Made by a program: the position numbers and the translations under genes. Shown here in pieces: positions 21,690 through 34,027 of a stretch of DNA of 64,000 bases (positions are counted from its first letter, which is position 1; every line of letters starts with the position of its first letter). Source of the DNA: Pseudomonas gozinkensis (lineage in GTDB: Bacteria; Pseudomonadota; Gammaproteobacteria; Pseudomonadales; Pseudomonadaceae); NCBI RefSeq assembly GCF_014863585.1, contig NZ_CP062253.1, positions 5,599,501-5,663,500 of the forward strand, in the 5' to 3' direction. The notes beneath the pieces were generated by a model. The model did no database searches and was not told the DNA's origin. It saw nothing but the letters and a program-made list of their open reading frames with translations.

Positions 21690-23519
21690 ATGGATGTGCG
21701 ATTGCCGATAACGACTGCCGGAATTTGCTTCGCCCTGTTGCTTGGCGGGTGTTCGCCCGGCGAGGAAAAGCACGCCGTCAGCCTCGAAGAGAAGACCGCG
21801 CAGTTCGAGCAATCGCTGGACGCCATCACCGACCCGAAACTCAAGGACGCCGTGACCGAACTCGGCGGTTCGCTACTGCTGCTCGAACGCGCACAGCAGC
21901 GACTCGACAACAAACCGTCCCGGACCGAATACGGCGAAGACGCCCTCGGCGTACTCCGGCATTATCCGACACCCCAGGCGCTGGTCGACACCTTCATCAA
22001 TGGCCTGTTTGTGCTGCACAAGGATTCCAGTTCCGATTACCTCACTGACCTGCAACCGGTGTTCCCCTTCGTTCTCAACATCCCCGGCGGCTTTCTGTTC
22101 CCCCATGGCGTGGAATGGCAATCGGTAACCCTGAGCAACAAACGGGTTATCGCCTATCAGCCGGAATGGTCGGAAACCGATCCGGGCATTCAGCTGAGTC
22201 CGTCCAGCTCCAACGTCACCAACCCCGATGACCTGACTGTCACCTACCCGTTCATCGAGGGCCTGAATGTCGACAAGAAAAACCTGCCGCGCCCGGTCAG
22301 CCTGCAAGGCCAGGTGGAAGTCATCGCACCGAAACGCCTGCACAGTTTCAATCTGGATAGAAAGGACGTCGGCCAGACCCGCTCCGACGGCAACCTCAGC
22401 GTAACCCTGCTGAAACTGGACACGCACTACGCCGAACTCGAGTTCAGCAACCAGCTGCCGCTCGCCCCGGAGGTCGCCAACGCCCGACTCAATCCGTTGA
22501 TCGTTCAGGCCCGCGACTCGACGGGCCAGTATCTGGTGCGTGCCGGCGCCATCAACGAAAATCCCGAGCAGGTGGCGTTCTATCAAAAGCAGCTGGCGTA
22601 CCTGCAACAGCAAAATGCCTGGAGCGAGGCGCTGGAAAAAAAGCTGGACGATGAACAGCAGGCCTTTGAGCAACAGCATCCGCACCACTACAACAAGGTG
22701 TACTTCAACGGCCCGATCGACACCCTTGAAGTCAGCCTGCTGGATTTTTCCGAAGCGACCGTCACCCGCAAGGCGCTGGATCTGCCCGTGCGCGAGTTCG
22801 ATCCGCACACCACGGAAAAAACCGTGCAGCCACTGGACCTGCCGATCACCGTCTACGACGACCAGGCGTCCGACTGGCTCAAGGGCGCATCCCTGACTGA
22901 AGAACAGCTGAAAAGCGGCGTTCACATCCGCCAGTCGGTAGAAGAACCGAGCGCCGCGCGCATCGAGTTCGACCACCGCAAAACTTTCAACGATGAAATG
23001 CTTGGCGACGACTTCAGCCCCGGCGAAAGTCCGGTGACGTTCTTCACTGAAAAACACAACGGCAAACTCGACGAGCCAATCGAACTGCCACCCGAGGCGT
23101 ATCAGGTCGATCCGCTACAGGCGACGATCACTTACGACCTGAACCTGTTCCCGGAAACCCCGGCGATTGCCGTCGGCTCGATGCCGTTGTTCCTGGCCAC
23201 GGTGGACAAACAGGCTTATGAAGCCAAGGCCCTGCCTAAAGGTCTGGAAATCAAAAACAACGCGCTGGTGGTGGATTTGAAGCGATACCCGGCCAACGAA
23301 TGGCGATTTTTCGTCAAGGACGACAGCGGTCATTATCTGAAACAGATTCTGTCGGTCAGCCACGACGCGAGCGCGGAAGGGCCGGCGTTATTCGGCGTGC
23401 ATTATTTCTACGGCCGTCCGACGCACGTGGAAACCTACCAGCGAACCGACCTCGCCACCGTGCAATACGGCTTTGAGGTCAAACTCGACAAGGCACAGAC
23501 CCAGGGTGCTGCGCCCTGA
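21690..23519 (+). CDS. Large lipoprotein of unknown function (PA4575-like)
   Basis: The start at 21690 gives 609 residues with a lipoprotein signal: MDVRLPITTAGICFALLLGGC, with the lipidated Cys at about residue 21. A coiled-coil-prone stretch follows (LEEKTAQFEQSLDAITDPKL and, later, AWSEALEKKLDDEQQAFEQQ). The rest is mixed beta-rich sequence without a domain I can name. It probably sits in the outer membrane or periplasm. Position between yqhA and the Lon-like protease matches PA4575 of P. aeruginosa as recalled. No function can be assigned. Confidence 0.8.
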   Translation: MDVRLPITTAGICFALLLGGCSPGEEKHAVSLEEKTAQFEQSLDAITDPKLKDAVTELGGSLLLLERAQQRLDNKPSRTEYGEDALGVLRHYPTPQALVDTFINGLFVLHKDSSSDYLTDLQPVFPFVLNIPGGFLFPHGVEWQSVTLSNKRVIAYQPEWSETDPGIQLSPSSSNVTNPDDLTVTYPFIEGLNVDKKNLPRPVSLQGQVEVIAPKRLHSFNLDRKDVGQTRSDGNLSVTLLKLDTHYAELEFSNQLPLAPEVANARLNPLIVQARDSTGQYLVRAGAINENPEQVAFYQKQLAYLQQQNAWSEALEKKLDDEQQAFEQQHPHHYNKVYFNGPIDTLEVSLLDFSEATVTRKALDLPVREFDPHTTEKTVQPLDLPITVYDDQASDWLKGASLTEEQLKSGVHIRQSVEEPSAARIEFDHRKTFNDEMLGDDFSPGESPVTFFTEKHNGKLDEPIELPPEAYQVDPLQATITYDLNLFPETPAIAVGSMPLFLATVDKQAYEAKALPKGLEIKNNALVVDLKRYPANEWRFFVKDDSGHYLKQILSVSHDASAEGPALFGVHYFYGRPTHVETYQRTDLATVQYGFEVKLDKAQTQGAAP

Positions 23520-23551
23520 TCGACGCTGATGGTCGGCACTGGTGATCGACG

Positions 23552-23881
23552 CTAATGGTCGAAGGTGCCGATGCTGCGTCCGCGTCCACCGTTGATCTGC
23601 CGCAACTGCGCCTGTAGATGCAGTGACCAGATCTGTGGATCATTGGCCAGTTCATAGCCGTGCATCGTCAGGCTTTCAACGATGGTGTCGAGAATCGACT
23701 CGGCGGCAATCGGTCCGTGGAACGGGCCCTGGGCTTTGATGGCGGAAGGTTGTTCACCGGCCATGCCGGCGGCGAAGAGCAACGTCCACATGCCGTTATC
23801 GCCGGCCAACGGCTTGATGGCGCATTCGATACGGGTCACAAGACCCAGGCATTGACGGGTGAGGCAGAGGTTGCGCGACAT
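23552..23881 (-). CDS. Hypothetical protein, 109 residues
   Basis: Small protein beginning MSRNLCLTRQCLGLVTRIEC, with a ribosome site GAGGG 11 bases upstream. The central LLFAAGMAGEQPSAIKAQGP and SILDTIVESLTMHGYELAND look structured. No family is recognised. It is convergent with the upstream lipoprotein gene, 32 bases apart. Coding bias and ribosome site support a real gene, but the call rests on little else. Confidence 0.6.
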   Translation of the reverse strand: MSRNLCLTRQCLGLVTRIECAIKPLAGDNGMWTLLFAAGMAGEQPSAIKAQGPFHGPIAAESILDTIVESLTMHGYELANDPQIWSLHLQAQLRQINGGRGRSIGTFDH

Positions 23882-24079
23882 GGCGGCGACCCTCGGTAAA
23901 GCCGGTGTTCAGCCCTTGCTGAAGAGCTGTTTCGATCCAGTGATACTGTCGATGTCCTTGAGCAGAGAATAGAAGAAAAGTCCGCCGCGCAAGCCGCACA
24001 GAACCAGAAGGCGCCGAATGGTCATTGTGTGAATATTGACGCCAGAGTGATGGCACTTTCGATGATTGAACCGGAATAA

Positions 24080-24105
24080 CTGTGGGAGCGAGCTTGCTCC
24101 CACAG
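24080..24105. repeat. Single REP palindrome (truncated)
   Basis: CTGTGGGAGC and GCTCCCACAG arms in a 26-base near-perfect palindrome, a shortened version of the REP found elsewhere in the window. It lies 22 bases after the stop of the Lon-like protease and could also act as its transcript end. The flanking 23882-24127 gap shows nothing else convincing. Confidence 0.75.
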
Positions 24106-24127
24106 GGGCATTACAAGGAGACTGATA

Positions 24128-26566
24128 TCAGGCCGGCTTGGCCTCCGCCAGCGCCTCCTGCGCCAGTTCCTTCTCGGCCTCTTTCAGATCCTCTTCGCTG
24201 ATCATCTCGGCAATCACTCGCAGACGCTCCACCACCCGCGCGTTGACGCTGCCTTCCGGGAATTCGCCCTCTTCGTTCGGCTCACCGGCCGGCTCGCCCA
24301 CCAGCAGGCTCAACGCTTCGTCAGCCTGGCGCACCGCGTAAACGTGGAACTGCCCGGCACGCACCGCCGCCAATACTTTTTCATCAAGCATCAGCGTGGC
24401 GACGTTGGCCTGCGGAATGATCGCGCCCTGCTCGCCCGTCAGCCCGCGTGCTTCGCAGAGACGGAAGAAGCCTTCGATCTTCTCGTTGACCCCGCCCACC
24501 GCCTGCACTTCACCGAACTGGTTGATGGAACCTGTGATCGCGAAGCACTGCTTGAGCGGGGTTTTCGACAACGCCGAAATCAGCGTGCACGCCTCGCCCA
24601 GCGACGCACTGTCGCCATCGACGTAGCCGTAGGATTGCTCCAGCGCGATGCTCGCGGAAATCGCCAGCGGGAATTCCTGGGCGTAACGGCTGCCCAGATA
24701 CCCGGTGAGGATCATCACGCCCTTGGAGTGGATCGGCTGACCGAGGTTGACCTCGCGCTCGATGTCGACGATGCCGCTGCCGCCCGGGTACACCGTGGCG
24801 GAAATCCGCGCCGGCACCCCGAACGCCGAGTCGCCGACTTCGAGCACAGTCAAACCGTTGCACTTGCCGACCGCCGCGCCGTCGGTATCGATCAGAATGA
24901 TCCCCGCCAGCATGTCGTCGAGAATCCGCGCCGACACCCGACCGGTACGGGTGGCCTTGGCCTTGAGCGCACGCTCGATGTGGCCGGCGTCGGTCATTTC
25001 ATCGTTGGCCAGGTGCCGGATGAAGTCCGCCTCGCTGACCAACTGGAACAGATCGCCGATCCGCGCCGACAAACGCCCCTGATGTTCGGCCAGACGCGCG
25101 CTGTAAGTCGCCAGACGCGCCACCGCATCGGCGGTCAACGGCGCCATGCCTTCTTCGGAAGTGCGGGTTTTCAGCAACTGGGCGAACTGCTCCAGGCTTT
25201 CGTCGACCATCGGAATGTCTTCGTCGAAGTCCACCAGAACGCGGAACATCTCCTGGAAGTCCGGATCGAGGTCCTGCAGCGTGTAATACAGCTGACGGGC
25301 ACCGATGATGATCACTTTGACCTGCAACGGAATGTGCTGCGGGTTGAGCGTCACGGTGGCGAAACGGCCCATCTCGCCCAGCGGCGATTCCATCTTCAGC
25401 TTGCGCGATTGCAGGGCGCGCTTGAGCGCATCCCACACGAACGGCTCACCGAGCATTTTTTCCGCTTCAAGGATCAGGAAACCACCATTGGCGCGGTGCA
25501 GTGCACCCGGACGCAACTGGCGATAGGTGGTGTAGAGCGCGCCCTGATCGGTGGTGTACTCGATGCGGCCGAACAGGTTTTCGTAGGTCGGATGCGGCTC
25601 GAACACCACCGGTGCGCCGCCGCTGGCCGGATGGCCGACCACCAGGCTCGGTGCGTATTGTTCTTCCAGCAGCTTGCGCGCGACCGCGTCGGTCTTGCTG
25701 TCATCGACCAGTTGCTCGACCACGGTTTTCAGCAGATAGACCTGCATCGCTTGCAGGTAACCGCAGACGGCAGCGTTTTCCGCGTACTTTTCCGACAGCG
25801 GTGCGAGCAGAGGCTGCAAGGCCAGAGTGATGGTTTCTTCGTTGAGCTGACGCAGTTGGTTGCTCGATTCGCGCTTCCATTGCGGCAGGCTGGCGAGCTC
25901 TTCGTTCAGGCGTTCTTCGAGGCCGGAAATGTCCTCGTGGAAACGCTCGCGCTCTGCCTCCGGCAACTGGGCGAATTCGGCTTCGTCCAGCGCCTTGCCT
26001 TCAAGCATCGGGGTAAAGGCGATGTTGCTGCTGTCGCGGTACAGGGCGACGTCTTTTTCCAGGGCCAGACGTTCGATGACGTCCAGCGCCTTGTCGTAGC
26101 GCTGATTGAAGGCGCGGTCGATGGCGCTCTTCTTCTGCTGGTAGGACGGATGTTCGAACACCGCAGGAAAGGTCGACAGCAGGTTGTCGATCAGGCCGTT
26201 GATGTCGCCGATGAATGCTCCGGCGCTACCCGATGGCAGTTCCAGGGCGCGAGGTTCGCGCGGCTCATCGAAATTGTTGACGTAGACCCAGTCCGCCGGG
26301 GTCTGCAGGCGTTTGCCTTCGGCCTTCAGGTAACGTTTGACGAACGAGAAACGGCCGGTGCCGGGCTCGCCCATGACGAATACGTTGTAACCGGGGCGTG
26401 GCATGGCCACACCGAACTGCAAGGCTTCGACCGCTCGTTCCTGGCCAAGCACACCGCGAAAGGGCTCCAGATCATTGGTGGTAGTGAAGCTGAACTGTTC
26501 AGCGGAAAACGGACGGGTCAGCGCTTCGGGCGCTAGACGCAAGCTGGCAGCAACAGGATCAGGCAT
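24128..26566 (-). CDS. Lon-like ATP-binding protease (AAA_32/S16 type, PA4576-like)
   Basis: Protein of 812 residues resembling E. coli YcbZ/LonP-type proteases. The N-terminal ATPase region has a Walker A-like GEPGTGRFSF at residues 66-75, with Arg at position 72 where Lys is usual. The C-terminal S16 peptidase domain carries the Ser-Lys dyad: S653 (DGDSASLGE) and K696 (NEKIEGFF), spaced 43 residues as in Lon. The middle is helical with acidic coiled coils. The start at 26566 has AAGGAA upstream. Substrates are unknown. The Arg may be a family trait rather than a defect. Confidence 0.9.
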   Translation of the reverse strand: MPDPVAASLRLAPEALTRPFSAEQFSFTTTNDLEPFRGVLGQERAVEALQFGVAMPRPGYNVFVMGEPGTGRFSFVKRYLKAEGKRLQTPADWVYVNNFDEPREPRALELPSGSAGAFIGDINGLIDNLLSTFPAVFEHPSYQQKKSAIDRAFNQRYDKALDVIERLALEKDVALYRDSSNIAFTPMLEGKALDEAEFAQLPEAERERFHEDISGLEERLNEELASLPQWKRESSNQLRQLNEETITLALQPLLAPLSEKYAENAAVCGYLQAMQVYLLKTVVEQLVDDSKTDAVARKLLEEQYAPSLVVGHPASGGAPVVFEPHPTYENLFGRIEYTTDQGALYTTYRQLRPGALHRANGGFLILEAEKMLGEPFVWDALKRALQSRKLKMESPLGEMGRFATVTLNPQHIPLQVKVIIIGARQLYYTLQDLDPDFQEMFRVLVDFDEDIPMVDESLEQFAQLLKTRTSEEGMAPLTADAVARLATYSARLAEHQGRLSARIGDLFQLVSEADFIRHLANDEMTDAGHIERALKAKATRTGRVSARILDDMLAGIILIDTDGAAVGKCNGLTVLEVGDSAFGVPARISATVYPGGSGIVDIEREVNLGQPIHSKGVMILTGYLGSRYAQEFPLAISASIALEQSYGYVDGDSASLGEACTLISALSKTPLKQCFAITGSINQFGEVQAVGGVNEKIEGFFRLCEARGLTGEQGAIIPQANVATLMLDEKVLAAVRAGQFHVYAVRQADEALSLLVGEPAGEPNEEGEFPEGSVNARVVERLRVIAEMISEEDLKEAEKELAQEALAEAKPA

Positions 26567-26866
26567 CGGGCTTCCTTAACAATCAGGCGGGGCAGATAGC
26601 GGCATTCTGGCGCTGCCCGAGCCCCACTGGCAAGGCGCGCCATACGACAAAGCATAGACAACCGGCCAACCTCGACCCAGCCCCATTGAAACCGGGGGTG
26701 TCGCCAAATCTTTCGTAAAAAATCACGGAACCCCGGGAACGTGCCTAAACTCCAAACTGCGCGGCTGGAACTAATACCGGCCCACTGGCTTCGTTTGGAT
26801 CTGTTTCTACAGAGCTTGGGGGGCCAGAACCCTGTCCATTGGTATGCACACAAAGAGAACAAAGCT

Positions 26867-27355
26867 ATGAAACGGATTCTTCTCGGTACTCTCTTCACCG
26901 CTGTATCCATCAACGCAATGGCGCAAGCTCCAGGCGGCCCGGATTGCGGTTGGGGCAACATGCTGTTCGAAGGTCAGCGTGGCACCCCGGCTCACTTCCT
27001 GGCATCCACCACCAACGGCACCTCCGGCAACGCCACATTCGGCATGACGTCCGGCACCAACGGTTGCTCCACCAACGCATCGCTGACCTACGGCGGCAAA
27101 TCCTGGTTTGCCATGAATGGCATGATGAACGAGCTGTCCGAAGACATGGCAAAAGGCAACGGCGAAGCGCTGACGACCTATGCCGTGGTACTGGGCGTGG
27201 CGCCGGAAGACCGTGCGCACTTCGCCGCCGTCACTCACGAGCACTTCCAGCAGATCTTCAGCAAGGCTGACGTGACCGCCGAAGACGTGCATACCAACAC
27301 CCTGGCCGTTCTGAAGGCAGACCCACGTCTGGCCAAGTACGCGACTCAGGCTTAA
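26867..27355 (+). CDS. DUF3015 family secreted protein
   Basis: Protein of 162 residues with a signal peptide (MKRILLGTLFTAVSINAMAQA). The DUF3015 signature follows: GPDCGWGNMLFEGQRGTPAH and ATFGMTSGTNGC, with paired cysteines. A Met-rich segment (FAMNGMMNELSEDM) precedes a helical C-terminus. It is probably periplasmic; no function is known for the family. The 300-base gap upstream, shared with the divergent protease, must hold both promoters but no motif stands out. A strong terminator follows. Confidence 0.88.
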   Translation: MKRILLGTLFTAVSINAMAQAPGGPDCGWGNMLFEGQRGTPAHFLASTTNGTSGNATFGMTSGTNGCSTNASLTYGGKSWFAMNGMMNELSEDMAKGNGEALTTYAVVLGVAPEDRAHFAAVTHEHFQQIFSKADVTAEDVHTNTLAVLKADPRLAKYATQA

Positions 27356-27364
27356 GCTCGACCC

Positions 27365-27398
27365 ACCCGCTTCTTTCGGGAAGCGGGTTTTATTTTTT
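27365..27398 (+). terminator. Rho-independent terminator after the DUF3015 gene
   Basis: Stem acccgctt/aagcgggt with an 8-base loop, followed by TTTATTTTTTC, ten bases after the stop codon. Confidence 0.9.
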
Positions 27399-27447
27399 CG
27401 ACCCGCCCTTCTTGGGTCTTTGTTTCTTTCGACTTAAGTTGCCATTT

Positions 27448-29301
27448 ATGCTCAAACGCCTTGCCTGGCTGGCGCTGTGTGTCTGCGCCCCGCTGTCCGC
27501 CGCGCCTCACGTCGACCCTCAACGTTTGCAGCAACTGGCCAACGACCGCTTCTGGATTTCCCTCGGTCATTACGAAACCGCCAAGCTCGGTGGCTGGCGC
27601 AGCTACGTCAGCGACAAAAAATTCTTTCTTGCCCCCGATGGCAACGAACACCCCGACCATGAACTGGCCGCCACCGTGCAGGCGCTGTACGCCCCCGCCA
27701 GTCTCGGTGAGCAACACGCTCAGTGCGTTTATCCGGCACGTACCCGCTGGCTGAAGGATCAACTCAACCTGACCGACCTGCCGACGCCGGACTGCGCCGA
27801 ATTCAAGAAATGGTTCAAGGATGTCTCGCCCCACAGCGCGGTGATGATTTTCCCGGCGGCCTACCTCAACAGCCCGTCGTCGATGTTCGGCCACACCCTG
27901 CTGCGCATCGACCAGGCTGACGTACAGAGCGACAAGACTTCGCTACTCAGTTACGCGATCAACTTCGGCGCGTACATCGAAGGCTCGGACAACAGCATTC
28001 TTTACGCCTGGAAAGGCCTGATGGGCGGTTATCCGGGGCTGTTCGCGCTGGTGCCCTATCAGGAAAAACTCTCGGAATACCGCAGCCTGGAAAACCGTGA
28101 CCTGTGGGAATACCGGCTCAATCTGACGCAAGCCGAAACCGCACGGATGGTCGAGCATGTGTGGGAGTTGAAGCAGATCCAGTTCGACTATTTCTTCTTT
28201 GACGAAAACTGCTCCTATCGCCTGCTCGAACTGCTGCAGGTCGCCCGCCCGAGCCTGCGCCTGACCGAGCAATTCCCGCTGACCGCGATCCCCACCGACA
28301 CCGTCAAAGCGGTGAAGGAAGCCGGGCTGGTCGAGCACATCGAGTATCGCCCTTCCCGCGAGCGTGAACTGCTCAGCCGCGCCGAGCCCCTGAGCGGCGA
28401 GGAACAGGACTGGGTGCTGAAGGTCAGCGCCGATCAGCAGCAATTGCAGGATCCGATGTTCAAGGCCCTGCCCCGGGATCGGCAAGCGCTGATCATCGAC
28501 GCCGCGTATCGGCTGGAGCGCTACCGCGCCAACGGCCAGGAGCGTGATCCACAGCGTGCGCAGCGCAGTTTCGAATTGCTGCGGGCGATCAACAAGAACC
28601 CGGCGCCGGAGCTGCAAATTCCTCAGCCAGGCCTGCCCGAGGACGGCCACGAATCGCGTACCTGGCAGGCCGGTCTCGGCACGCGCGGTGACCGCGCGTT
28701 CGGTGAGTACGGCTTGCGCATGGCCTATCACGACCTCAACGACAACGCCGAGAGTTTCCCCCTCGGCGCGCAGATCGAAATCCTGCAAATGAAGCTGCGC
28801 CAGTACGAAGGCAATCACTGGCAGTTCCAGCAACTGGATCTGGCGACCATCCGCTCGCTGACGCCGCGCAATGCGCTGTTGCAGCCGCTGTCGTGGCAGG
28901 TCACCGGTGGTCTTGAACGTGTACCGGGCAAGCACGACGACGAAACGTTGGTCAGCCATGTCAACGGTGGTGGTGGCGGGACCTGGGCGTTGGGTGACGA
29001 TGTGCTGGGCTTTGCCCTCGGGACGGTGCGCGTTGAACACAACAATGATTTCGCCGAGTTCGTGTCCCCCGCAGGCGGTTTCAATACCGGCGTGCTGTGG
29101 AAAAACCCGCTCGGTAATCTCAGTGTCGAGGCCAAAGGCGATTACTTCTTCAATGGCGAAGTGCGCCGTAGCCTGAGCCTGAACCAGCAGTGGGAATTGT
29201 CGCGCAACCTCGGCCTGCGCCTGAGCGCCCAGCGTGAGTTCAGCCATCTGGCAACACCGGAGACCGAGGTGATGCTGGAAGTGAAGTGGTATCACTACTG
29301 A
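27448..29301 (+). CDS. DUF4105 domain protein, probably envelope-associated
   Basis: The start at 27448 (MLKRLAWLALCVCAPLSAAP) gives 617 residues with a signal peptide. The DUF4105 core is recognisable: SSMFGHTLLRIDQ, YAINFGAYIEGSDN, LMGGYPGLFALVPYQEKLSEY and FFFDENCSYRLLELL. The His and Cys in GHTLLR and ENCSYR suggest a papain-like NlpC-type fold, as proposed for this family. The C-terminal 200 residues are beta-rich and end in VMLEVKWYHY, as in an outer-membrane barrel. Activity is unproven. Confidence 0.85.
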   Translation: MLKRLAWLALCVCAPLSAAPHVDPQRLQQLANDRFWISLGHYETAKLGGWRSYVSDKKFFLAPDGNEHPDHELAATVQALYAPASLGEQHAQCVYPARTRWLKDQLNLTDLPTPDCAEFKKWFKDVSPHSAVMIFPAAYLNSPSSMFGHTLLRIDQADVQSDKTSLLSYAINFGAYIEGSDNSILYAWKGLMGGYPGLFALVPYQEKLSEYRSLENRDLWEYRLNLTQAETARMVEHVWELKQIQFDYFFFDENCSYRLLELLQVARPSLRLTEQFPLTAIPTDTVKAVKEAGLVEHIEYRPSRERELLSRAEPLSGEEQDWVLKVSADQQQLQDPMFKALPRDRQALIIDAAYRLERYRANGQERDPQRAQRSFELLRAINKNPAPELQIPQPGLPEDGHESRTWQAGLGTRGDRAFGEYGLRMAYHDLNDNAESFPLGAQIEILQMKLRQYEGNHWQFQQLDLATIRSLTPRNALLQPLSWQVTGGLERVPGKHDDETLVSHVNGGGGGTWALGDDVLGFALGTVRVEHNNDFAEFVSPAGGFNTGVLWKNPLGNLSVEAKGDYFFNGEVRRSLSLNQQWELSRNLGLRLSAQREFSHLATPETEVMLEVKWYHY

Positions 29302-29309
29302 AACGACCA

Positions 29310-29400
29310 CTGTGGGAGCGAGCTTGCTCGCGATGGCAATCGGTCAGTCGCCATTGAGGTGACTGACACTCCGTCATCGCGAGCAAGCTCGCTCCCACAG
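29310..29400. repeat. REP doublet (inverted pair)
   Basis: Inverted copies at 29310-29333 and 29377-29400 of the same type as at 18.8 kb, separated by 43 bases. It lies 8 bases after the DUF4105 stop. Confidence 0.9.
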
Positions 29401-29504
29401 GGATTTGCGCTGTTCTACAGATTGCTCACGCGCCTTTCACATCCTTCCGACGAATCCGCTTCTAGACTTTCCCTATCAGCCGTTTGACGGCTCGGGAGAG
29501 TGTG

Positions 29505-29861
29505 ATGTGGCGGTGTGCGGTTTTTGCGGGCGTGTTGCTGTTGCTGGGTGGCTGTCAGAGCACCCACGAAGATCTGATTGCCAAGGGTTATCCGCCGGCG
29601 TTCGCCGACGGTTTCGATGACGGTTGCATCAGCGGTCGGCAAGCGGCCGGTTCGATCAGTGGCGAGTTTCGCAAGAACGTGCCGCGTTATCTCAAGGACA
29701 AGCAATACGCCGAGGGCTGGAGCGACGGCTTCCGCCAATGTCAGGCGATGCTGGAAAACAAGGACCGCGAACAGTATCGCAACGAGCACTGGGACGAACG
29801 CGAGCGCGCCTGGCAGCAGGAAAAGGATCAGGGCGCCGCGCGGGCTTATCGTTCGCAGTAG
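29505..29861 (+). CDS. Small lipoprotein, DUF2799-like
   Basis: Protein of 118 residues with a lipobox (FAGVLLLLGGC, lipidated Cys near residue 17). The start at 29505 has GGGAG 8 bases upstream. Two repeated motifs, AFADGFDDGCISGRQAAG and YAEGWSDGFRQCQAML, follow the Y/F-x-x-G-x-x-x-G pattern of DUF2799. The C-terminus is a charged helix. It is probably anchored in the outer membrane. Function is unknown. Confidence 0.85.
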   Translation: MWRCAVFAGVLLLLGGCQSTHEDLIAKGYPPAFADGFDDGCISGRQAAGSISGEFRKNVPRYLKDKQYAEGWSDGFRQCQAMLENKDREQYRNEHWDERERAWQQEKDQGAARAYRSQ

Positions 29862-29931
29862 GTCGTTTCCAGACATCCAGCGAAACCTTTTGCCTGCGAC
29901 CATGGCCCAACGGTTGTAACAGGAGCCCATC

Positions 29932-31853
<1,922 letters not shown>

Positions 31854-31912
31854 TTATGAAAACAAACAGTACACAAGCTGTGATTTAAGATCTGCTTCGA
31901 CTGATATTCCGC

Positions 31913-32003
31913 CATCGCTGGCAAGCCAGCTCCCACAGGATTTGTGTCTTTTCTTTCATGGGTGAACACCGCAGAAATTGTGGGAGCTGGCTTGCCAGCG
32001 ATG
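31913..32003. repeat. REP doublet, second sequence type
   Basis: Inverted copies of GGGAGCTGGCTTGCCAGCGATG at 31913-31938 and 31979-32003, in the 315-base gap between gdhA and ettA. The core differs from the type at 18.8 and 29.3 kb. Confidence 0.9.
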
Positions 32004-32023
32004 AGGCCCGCGCAGTATTGCAG

Positions 32024-32057
32024 GCAAAAAAAAGCGGAGCCCGAAGGCCCCGCTCTT
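32024..32057 (-). terminator. Rho-independent terminator of ettA
   Basis: Stem agcggagcc/ggccccgct (one mismatch) with loop cgaa. On the minus strand it is followed by a run of T, 20 bases after the ettA stop. Confidence 0.88.
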
Positions 32058-32076
32058 TCATGCAACCAACCGGTTA

Positions 32077-33741
<1,665 letters not shown>

Positions 33742-34027
33742 GGAGAACCTTGGGTCAGTGACAGATGAATGATTGGAGCGCAGGCGATGCCCGGCCAGAC
33801 CGATGCGCGTCGTTCACTTGATGGTCATCAATGCGTGCGCGCTGAAAAAGTCTGAGTCTAGGAGCTGGAACGCTCCCGCGTAACCGGCAAAGCTACCTTA
33901 ATGACCGGTGGCAGTCCAGCCGAGCGGGGCTGGCACTTCGCCACAACTCAAGGCATGCTAGCCGCCCCTTGGGCGTCCGGCTTATAGTGCACGTCGCGCC
34001 AGTCCAGCCAGACAGCAGGATTACAGC

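Noticed and set aside
23909..24025. Possible 38-residue minus-strand peptide MTIRRLLVLCGLRGGLFFYS...
   Set aside because: It has a hydrophobic start but no ribosome site and no supporting context, so it is not called.
24080..24105. Hairpin after the Lon-like gene as a dedicated terminator
   Set aside because: The arms match the REP sequence seen elsewhere and no T-run follows on the relevant strand, so it is listed as a repeat.
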